Source: Stereocaulon alpinum (Eukaryota; Ascomycota; Lecanoromycetes; Lecanorales; Stereocaulaceae). Taken from it: a stretch of DNA of 64,000 bases. The translations under genes were made by a program, and so were the position numbers. Shown piece by piece: positions 56,316 through 64,000 of the stretch (position 1 is the stretch's first letter; each line of letters opens with the position of its first letter). The notes beneath the pieces are model-generated. The model worked only from the letters and a program-made list of their open reading frames with translations. It searched no databases and was not told the DNA's origin. The stretch is from contig JAEUBA010000012.1 in NCBI GenBank assembly GCA_018257865.1, forward strand, positions 62,001 to 126,000, written 5' to 3'.

Positions 56316-56872
56316 TGGGTGTGGGAGGGGGGTTGTTGGGGTGAGATTGGTGCTCAGATGGTGGCTGTTGTTGGTATGGAGAGTTGTGCGAAGGTGCTTG
56401 AGCTGATACGGCGAGCTGGAGCTGCCAATGATGACGTCGGCAAATGGGGTCGGCTAGCATTGCCGCTATGGTCTGACGCTTAGCCTCGGCTTCGCGATAA
56501 AGGTGCATTATCTTAGCGTTATGTTTCGTTTAGTTCTTTCTCCGGTCTCGGGCTTTGGTGAGAGTCATTGATTTTGTTTATTCCTTGTATATATTTCCTA
56601 CACACTTGTCCTTACCGTGCTATATTGGAATCATTGGGAAGTATACTGATTGATTTGGTACTGCTGCAATTGTCTTCTATTGAAAGGATATCTGTGCAAA
56701 TCTGATCTGATTCACCCAGTTTGAAGTCTTCAGTGGCAACGATTTTTATACCTTACCTAGAAAGACTCTACGCACCGAACCCTCTATTCCTACGCCTACC
56801 GAAGTCCCAGCAAAACAACCCTCAATCAGACCACCGATCTCAACCAAACAACCTCACTAATCCCACCCCACA
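56316..56872. other. intergenic, 0.56 kb, divergent promoters
   Basis: Between the FUN14 and PDX1 starts, AT-rich in the middle. A 140-codon minus frame here has a repetitive proline/serine composition and is not called. Confidence 0.5.
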
Positions 56873-57835
56873 ATGGCAATCAACGACTCCCACACCAATG
56901 GCGGCGGCGCCCCCTCCTCATCCTCCACCACCACCACCAATGGCACCTCCACCTCCTCCCCCACAGACTTCAAACTCAAAGCCGGCCTCGCCCAAATGCT
57001 AAAAGGCGGCGTAATAATGGACGTAGTCAACGCCTCCCAAGCCCGCATAGCCGAAGAAGCCGGCGCCTGCGCCGTAATGGCCCTCGAGCGAGTCCCCGCC
57101 GACATACGAGCCGAAGGCGGCGTGTCCCGCATGTCGGATCCCGGCATGATAAAAGAGATCATGGCCACCGTGACGATCCCCGTCATGGCGAAAGCGCGCA
57201 TAGGACATTTCGTGGAATGTCAGATCCTCGAGGCGCTGGGGGTAGATTATATTGATGAGAGCGAGGTGTTGACGCCGGCGGATATGGTGCATCATGTTGA
57301 GAAGGGGGCGTTTGGGGTGCCGTTTGTTTGTGGGTGTCGGAATTTGGGGGAGGCGTTGAGGAGGGTGGATGAGGGGGCTGCTATGATTAGGACGAAGGGG
57401 GAGGCGGGGACGGGGGATGTTGTGGAGGCTGTTAGGCATATGAGGACTGTTACTTCGGAGATTAATAGGGCGAAGAATATGAGTGATATGGAATTGAGGG
57501 TATACGCCAAGGAACTTAACTGCTCGTTCGCACTGCTCAAACAGACCGCTGAACTAGGCCGCCTACCAGTAGTCAACTTTGCTGCTGGGGGGGTGGCGAC
57601 GCCGGCGGATGCAGCGCTCATGATGCAGTTGGGTTGTGATGGGGTTTTTGTGGGAAGTGGGATCTTTAAGAGTGGGGATGCGGTTAAGAGGGCGAAAGCT
57701 ATTGTGCAGGCTGTGACGCATTTTAGGGATGCGAAGGTGTTGGCGGAGGTTAGTGAGGGGTTGGGGGAGGCGATGGTGGGGTTGAATGTTGGGAGGATGA
57801 AGGAGGGGGAGAAGATGGCAGGACGGGGGTGGTAG
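56873..57835 (+). CDS. PDX1: pyridoxal 5'-phosphate synthase subunit Pdx1 (SNZ/SOR1/pyroA)
   Basis: Intronless, 320 residues. A Ser/Thr/Gly-rich N-terminal extension (about 1-30) precedes the TIM barrel with GGVIMDVVNASQARIAEEAG (Asp50), the catalytic Lys107 in PVMAKARIGHFVE, Lys175 in RTKGEAGTGDV and the C-terminal phosphate site FAAGGVATPADAALMM and GVFVGSGIFKSGD. The enzyme makes vitamin B6 (PLP) from ribose 5-phosphate, glyceraldehyde 3-phosphate and ammonia supplied by Pdx2, which is not in this window. Cercospora nicotianae SOR1 is this gene and is needed for resistance to singlet-oxygen-generating toxins. The coding strand is G-rich towards the 3' end. It ends 128 bp from the convergent SEC8 stop. 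Confidence 0.98.
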   Translation: MAINDSHTNGGGAPSSSSTTTTNGTSTSSPTDFKLKAGLAQMLKGGVIMDVVNASQARIAEEAGACAVMALERVPADIRAEGGVSRMSDPGMIKEIMATVTIPVMAKARIGHFVECQILEALGVDYIDESEVLTPADMVHHVEKGAFGVPFVCGCRNLGEALRRVDEGAAMIRTKGEAGTGDVVEAVRHMRTVTSEINRAKNMSDMELRVYAKELNCSFALLKQTAELGRLPVVNFAAGGVATPADAALMMQLGCDGVFVGSGIFKSGDAVKRAKAIVQAVTHFRDAKVLAEVSEGLGEAMVGLNVGRMKEGEKMAGRGW

Positions 57836-57843
57836 ATGGGGTA

Positions 57844-57858
57844 GGGGGGGGGGGGGGG
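57844..57858. repeat. poly-G tract, 15 bases
   Basis: A pure G15 run 9 bp downstream of the PDX1 stop, in the short gap before SEC8. Confidence 0.9.
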
Positions 57859-57963
57859 TAGAGGGGGGTAGTTGTATATAAGAATCCTTTCAACAATGAA
57901 TATAACATGCGAAATCTGGAAAATGCAACATTGGCTAGAAATGCTAGAGATGTATGGATTGAG

Positions 57964-60900
57964 TCACCTATTCCAAAGACACTCACTAAGCACCAACAAT
58001 CTATCTCCCAACTCCCGTCTACTCTTCACCTGCACCTCCCGATGACTACTCTCCGTCCCTTCTCTATACCACAACTCCACCAGCGCCTTCAACTCCTCCA
58101 ACGTAAAGCCCTCTAGCCCTTCCCCACCTTTATCCCTCGCTCGCTCAACAACGCCATCAGCTCCTTCCATGAATAGATCGAAGAACCTCGCGCTCCGCTC
58201 CAGCTCGATACTATGCTCTTCTGAGCTCGTTTCGATTGATTTGAGGTTTTGGGAGAGGACGAGGATGTTGAGTTGCATCCTACCGCAACCGTGATCGTTC
58301 ATCCCGCCTGTTATGTGCGAGGCGTTTGTTACGAGGAAGGTGTCGATTAGGAGGGCTAAGCCTGTTGTGATGAAGTTTTGAGCTGGGAGGGGGAGGTGCG
58401 TTGATAAGGTATCGGCGAAGGAGAGGAGATCGCCGTTTAATTGTAGGATTGAGGGGTCGGGATCTTGTGCTGGTTGGGCGAGAAGGTAGTGGGCGTGCAG
58501 GGTGCGATTTAGCATGTGGATTACGCCGAGACGGATGTCGATGTGGAGGGTTAGGAGGGCGGTGGTGGCTAGGGTGCGGATTGAGGCTAGGATGCTGTCG
58601 AAGGCTTCGACGGTGTCTTGGGTCATGGGGAGGTAGATTGGGGTGTTTTTGTCTTGAAGACGGGCGGAGTTTAGGAGGGACCATTGGCGGTTGTGGGAGG
58701 GCTTGGAGTCTCGGTGTGAGGTTGATGATCTGTCGGGTACGACTCGTCGAAGCTGGTGGAGTTGGCTTGCTAGCCATTGCTGTTGTTTCACTAGTTCAGC
58801 CTGACTCTGGTTCAGCGCATATGGTCAGGCGGGTCTGCTTACCATGCTGTAATATAACAGACAAAGGGCTGTCACGGATCTGCGGTCTGAGATGATGTCG
58901 AATGGGTCCAGTGGCGTTTCGTTAGTCTTCGAGATGAGTAGCTTGACCTCCTGGAAACGATGAGCGTATGCAGAAACCAAGCATAGCGATACGTACCCTC
59001 TCCATAGGGTCTTCCTGCTGTTCGCTGGAAATTTCACCATTCCAGATGGCTTCAACAAGGTTGCGCACCTCACCTGCATCTGCCATTGCGGCTGCAGTCT
59101 TCAAGTACCGCACCTCATCTTGTACTTGAGACTTAGATCGTCTGACCAAAGCTATGAGGAATTAGCTATTGAATCATGACTCAGGCTTGTCCAACGTACA
59201 CTTGTACCATTCGCAGCATCTATCATAATAAGCCACCATTTGCGTAATAATCAATTGCGTAGAAGTCAAGTCTGGGGGTATAGTATCGAGTAATTTGCAG
59301 AAAGATCTGATCAATGCGAAGAAATTAACTGTTCCCTACTGAGGTTAGCAAGTCAATTTACATCAATGACTTCTCACAACTCACCTTGAATATAGGTCTG
59401 ATAGAATGCTGAGACCACTGCGGGTCTTTCTGAAATGCGTCCAGCTCGAGGAAAGACTGGGTACACAAATCTGTCACAGTCTCCTCCAGCTGAGGATGGA
59501 ATACGTTGATTATAAACTCGTCGAGGAAAGACGTCAATGTGCTCATAGCAATGTCTGAGTCATGAGGGACGATGTCTTTGAGCCGCTGAAGGAAGGACAA
59601 TGAAGGAGGGAGGAGCGAGCTGATGTTGAAGACATTTGGCTCGACAAGAAGCTTATGGCCCGCGGCTGGACCGTCAGTGGTAGTAGTAGCGTTGATGCGG
59701 CTGGACCCAGAAGGTCCTTGAGATTTAGAGACCAGACCAGGCACGGAAGCCTGGAGTATCTGGTCGAGGTCATGTTGGTCAGCTGCTAAGTCGGCAGATT
59801 TCTGGTCGACTTCGGACAACTTGAACACGCGCTACTACTAGTCAGCACTCGTCTACATGTCGCCTTCGAAGTTGTAATACCTTGTTCCTCTCGCGATGAT
59901 TCCTATGGAATATATTGGCTTCTCCAGCAGGCTGGCGGCCATGTCTTTGTAACTGATTTGCGTCGGTTGCCAGATAGTCGTGAAGCAAAGATCGCATCTA
60001 GCCACGTCAGCAGGATTCAAAAAGTACCCAGGTAACGTACCTCGCTTTGGTAGAGCTTCCACATCTCCTTGAACCCTCTTGTCAGATTCTCGGGATGTCG
60101 CAGGCCCTCGCGCTTGACAACGCCGGCCACAACATCATGTATGGCACGGTGTCCCTCCGCAATGGCTTCAAACTTAGAGTACATTGTCCAAAGAAGATCG
60201 TTGAGAACCTCATTTCGAGCACTGCTGTTCTCGAACTCGAAATCAAACGCTGTTTTCTCGGCATTGCGTGGACCACGCGTGTGTGCTGCATGGCGCATAT
60301 CAACCTCTTGGTTCGTCCTGTCAACGATGGCAAAGAGCTCTACCGGAAGGCGTTGTTCCATACGGTCAACAGCTACATCTAAATGACCTAATTTGTTGAG
60401 TGATTCAACGAGCATGTGCATGTATTCGAAGCTGTCGGCCTCTGGGTTTTGAGATGCGTCGTCCTCCATGGGCAAAGAGGCATCTAGGCTGTCGATGAAT
60501 CGATAGAGCGGCCTGCCCCAAGTATTTGGAAGCGAAACCGCGCCAGTCTCTGGCGCGCTGACGTTGCCCGAGCCTTCAGTATATGGTTTCCATCGATCTT
60601 GACAATATGGTGACTTCAGATATAGATGATCATGAAGCTCTTCGATCAGAATATCTGTCAGAGATGTTTCCTGATTACTGAAATATATTCGAAGGTCCGT
60701 CAAGGCCCCTATATTCTCCATATCTGACTTCCGTATCATTCTCAAAGCATCTTGTAGTAGGTCAACAGCCGGTAGAAAATGCTTGTCAGATATCCTTGCG
60801 TCCAATTGCTCCGGAACTAGCTGCAATCTTTCAATTTGTCCCAAAATCGTAAGCATGTCATCGTACTTCTGCGAAGACGCTCCCAAACTCTTCAGCTCCG

Positions 60901-61552
60901 GCTTCGTAACCATCAAATTCGATTTTGCACCTTGCACCAAATCCCTCAACGTCCGAACCCTACTTTGAGACGCGTGTATACTCGCTTGAATCTTGTGAAA
61001 CGTCCCAATAGAGCTGTTAAAGCCCTGATGATGCTCGTTCACGATAGCCTTAAGCGCTTTCTGCAGATGCCTGTTCGTCCGTTGGAAGTCCTGGTAATCA
61101 TCCCCACGCCCCAGTGAGCTATAGTCCATCAATTGTAGCGCAACATGAACAGGTACACAATCATCTCGGGTCAAAATATCCCAATTCGCATGTATGTGAT
61201 CCAGCACACCTTCGATCTGTTTCCCTCCTGATCCACTGGCCCCTACCCTCGAGCTCTCCTGTGCGCGTCCACCCCTTTCTCGACTCCTGCTCGAATCATA
61301 AGCATCTGTATCACGTCTACCAGATGCGAAGTGCCCAAAGCCTCCGGTCGAGTCGTCGGTGCCCTCGCGTCTGAAAGTAGGTTGGGTGGGCGTAGGTTCT
61401 GAATCTCCTGGCACTGCAAGATTTTCATTGTAGAAGCCTCCGTATCCTCCAGCTCGGCGCTGCCGACTACCATCTCTGGACTCCGCTTCATGACTGGGCT
61501 CTTCGTAGCGATTGGAGCCGTAGCCGTTGGTGTAGCCATTACTGTATGACAT
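57964..61552 (-). CDS. SEC8: exocyst complex subunit Sec8
   Basis: Seven exons (61552-60041, 59997-59881, 59831-59385, 59335-59200, 59151-58997, 58950-58843, 58779-57964) give 1096 residues, near the family norm. A disordered Gly/Ser/Arg-rich N-terminus (about 1-115) is followed by the Sec8 N-terminal domain: LDHIHANWDILTRDDCVPVH, ALKAIVNEHHQGFNSSIGTF and LRMIRKSDMENIGALTDLR, then YLKSPYCQDRWKPY. Later exons supply VFKLSEVDQKS, the helical middle and an end rich in Leu/Glu. The last acceptor is AACAACAG at 58780, which yields YSMQWLAS; the nearer TAG would give an immediate stop. Sec8 is part of the exocyst, which tethers secretory vesicles at growth sites. Introns are 43-63 nt. Confidence 0.92.
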
Positions 61553-62140
61553 GCTGGGTGGATATTTGGTTCGACCGATGGCTGCTCATTATCAATAATC
61601 AGCTTCGGTCCTAGAATGACCGTCTTGCTGGCGATATCGGCGACGCAAATATGTAGCTCTCATATCAGCAAGCATATGCGATCCTTGTTTGGATGAGAGT
61701 TGCCGCGTCACAAAGTGATCGTCTTCACAGATTGCCTTCCCCAAGGTTTGGGCCCGAAGATGTGGCTCGGGACCCCATGGGCCGGCCCGTGAGCCCTTGC
61801 TCTAGCGGGACTTCTGGGCGATCATCACCGAAGGGAACGATGGCTTCGCTGTCGTTTGCGCGCAATGCAACCTCTCGATTGCAGAAAGTATGGCATTCTA
61901 AGTAAGACACTCCACGTTGGACGTCGGCGAGAAACGTAATGAATCATACAAGATTGACTTTTTGATTTACGACTCCACATCGACACACTCATACAGGAAT
62001 ATTTACAGGTGTATGCACTCATATGCATGCCTTCTTTATTTTTGTCCTTTCGTCCTTCTTTCCTCTTCGCAATGGAATCTGCCCGATCTTACCATAGCTA
62101 CGGTATCTATCAGATATGTGTCAGACTTGCATCATAGCCT
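61553..62140. other. intergenic, 0.59 kb
   Basis: SEC8 promoter and SEC61 3' region. Frames up to 75 codons show no conserved content. Confidence 0.5.
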
Positions 62141-63795
62141 CTAACCCATCACCATTCCCTTCAACCCAGCCATGTCGCCCTCTTTGGCCGCGATCTCAAA
62201 GTAGCCGTAGATAATGCTGTCAAGAGATTAGTTCATGTGTCTTCCTTCAAACACCGAGGGTTCAACGTTTACTCACGTAACAGCCAACAGGATACCAGTA
62301 CCGCTTCCAAGAGCTCCCATCAGATCACTTGCGACACTCAACCCACCAATACAGGCACCTCCGAAAGCAGCGGCTGTAGGAATGATGCGCTTAAGCTCTT
62401 TGTACATACTCTGCTCTCGGTGACCTGCCATGACTAGACCCTGCTCTTTCAGTTGCTTAGCCACATCCCGTGGCGCGGATCCGCTGACCTCAATCCAGGT
62501 CTTCGAGAAGATAGCGCAGGCGACCAGCATGAACACAATATAGATGGCGGTATGAATTGGATCGAGAAGAGCTTCGGTGAAGTTCAGTGGAGGAGACATA
62601 TAGTAGGCGATACCGGAGGCCGCATAGAGCTGGGCGCTACCTTCTCGAGGTTCCCAAACACCGAGGAGCTTGACGAGGAGGTTGTCGCTGAAGCGGGAGT
62701 ACATCATTTGGCTAACCAGGAAGATATTGGAGCTAAGCGCGGATTGCAACATGATGGGCATGTTGGAGGTATAGAAGAGGCGTACCGGGTAGCTGCCGCG
62801 CATGCCTCGCTGGCGAGAGGATTTGACCGGGATCTCAACGCGGAATCCTTGGAGGTAGATGACCTATGGCAAATTAGTCTCAGAAACTGTGATGAAAATA
62901 CTCTGTAGGAGAATGTACCGCAGCGAAGACAATAAGGGTAGCAAGAAGATTCATGATGTTAGGGAGGTTCTGGCGATAGAAGGCTTCTCTCAATGCCCTC
63001 TGCTTGTCCGGCCATGTAAGGAGAAGATGAAATAGTGCGATGACAGCGCCCTCGAATTCAGGACCACGTCCAGTGTTGATGGTAGTCGGGGAGAAAGCTT
63101 TCCAGATAATCGATTCGCAGATGTTAGTAGCGATGAAAAGCGAAATTCCTGATCCAAGACCATATCCCTTTTGTAGCAACTCATCAAGAAGTATAACGAT
63201 AAGTCCTGCGACCACTAGTTGGACCACCAGAAGAACACAGACACCAGCACCTAGGTCCTTGGGCTGGCCATAAAGACCAGTAAAAACGTAAACCAGGGCT
63301 TGACCGAAGGAAATGATAATAGCGAAGAGCTTCTGTGCTGTCTGGTACAATTCACGGTCTGATTTCAGGTCCAAGTTTACGTCAATAAGGTGGGTTCCCG
63401 CAAGAAGCTATAGCTCAGTCAGTGCATGATTTTTCATATGGGGAGAGTCCATGAACCCACTTGAAAGACCATGCCCGACGAGATGATAGGCGTAATCCCC
63501 AGCTCCATCAATGTTCCACGATTACTCGCCAGCATCATTCGCAGCCAGTATAAAGGATCGCTAGTGTCCGAGGAAACAATGCCATACAGGGGCATCTGGC
63601 TCCTGTGTGATCTTCAGCCAATTTTCTTGCACGCCGGCTGCCCAGGGATTCTTACATGACCAAGAAAATAAGCAGCGTAAGGCCTGTCCACATAAGCTTC
63701 TGGTTAAACGGCGTCTTTGCAGTCTCTGGCGCTGCGACTTCAGGTAGAAGAGGCGTGAAGGGCTTTATGAGGTCGAGGAATCGGAGGCCGCTCAT
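62141..63795 (-). CDS. SEC61: Sec61 alpha subunit of the ER translocon
   Basis: Five exons (63795-63656, 63602-63461, 63407-62919, 62863-62277, 62216-62141) give 477 residues, the usual length. The start MSGLRFLDLIKPFTPLLPEV is typical. The product has about ten transmembrane helices with the conserved plug and gate areas (MLASNRGTLMELGITPIISS), the loop LLDELLQKGYGLGSGISLFI, the cytosolic loop SSRQRGMRGSYPVRLFYTSN that contacts ribosomes, and SNIFLVSQMMYSRF near the sequence WEPREG. It forms the protein-conducting channel of the ER membrane with Sbh1 and Sss1. Introns are 53, 53, 55 and 60 nt, and joins such as LVMSQMPLYGI and FAAVIYLQGF are exact. The upstream 205 bp to the window end hold its promoter only. 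Confidence 0.98.
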
Positions 63796-64000
63796 TCTGG
63801 CGGTGGTGCCGCTGTGCGGACTTCAACTTCGGGAAAGAACAGAGAATACAGTTTAGTATTTTGCTCCGTCCGACAGCAGGTGCAAGGAGTGTAAGGAATG
63901 AAGAATCACGAGAGAAGGAGTGGATGTGAGCGTGAGGTAGCTAAGAGCGAGATCTGAAGTAAAGTCGCTCGGGAAAGGACACATCTGTTTGCGCTAATCC

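Noticed and set aside
56086..56508. 140-codon minus frame upstream of and overlapping FUN14
   Set aside because: Low-complexity Pro/Ser composition, out of frame with the conserved FUN14 exon 1.

Overview
This is a window of a filamentous ascomycete nuclear genome. The evidence is short spliceosomal introns (mostly 47-101 nt, GT..AG, with CTAA/CTGA-type branch sites), gene density of about one gene per 2.2 kb on both strands, and fungal-type orthologues throughout. The gene families (fungal-specific DUF1770-like protein, fungal STAND/ankyrin protein, PDX1 of the kind studied as SOR1 in Cercospora) suggest a dothideomycete; that class assignment is an inference. I reconstructed exon structures by hand from reading frames, splice signals and family conservation. 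I ran no alignment and no RNA evidence was available.

Left part (1-19.9 kb): the 3' end of an ABCC transporter; a small orphan secreted protein; an SLP1-type SUN-domain ER protein; an intronless papain-like (C1) cysteine peptidase of bacterial appearance; mitochondrial ribosomal protein uL5m; a USP-family deubiquitinase ending in a CaaX box; a DUF1770-like protein with a hexanucleotide repeat; a WHIM/DDT-type chromatin protein; and cytosolic ribosomal protein uL2 (RPL8). Middle (20-44 kb): a BAR-domain protein; the RSC-type SNF2 ATPase (STH1/snf21); a DUR3-type urea transporter with a GATA-motif cluster upstream; an orphan secreted or membrane protein; a serine carboxypeptidase; the divergent pair LSC1/ELP3; the tiny V-ATPase subunit f; the divergent pair HIS6/FAF1; and a DAO-family FAD oxidoreductase. 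Right part: 44-52 kb is gene-poor and accessory-looking, with a class V aminotransferase carrying abnormally long introns and an ankyrin-repeat protein whose frame looks disturbed. From 52 kb housekeeping genes resume: an importin-13/KAP122-type karyopherin, a FUN14 protein, PDX1 (vitamin B6), SEC8 (exocyst) and SEC61 alpha (translocon).

The genes do not form one pathway. Most are independent housekeeping functions: protein synthesis and translocation, secretion, chromatin, TCA cycle, histidine and vitamin B6 synthesis, and urea uptake. I found no secondary-metabolite cluster, no intact transposon, no CRISPR array, no rRNA and no convincing tRNA gene. I see no clearly new multi-gene system. 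The most unusual items are the CaaX-tailed deubiquitinase, the bacterial-type C1 peptidase, the aminotransferase with an 834-nt intron holding a coding-like remnant, and the ankyrin gene whose reading frame is kept only by one particular splice acceptor.
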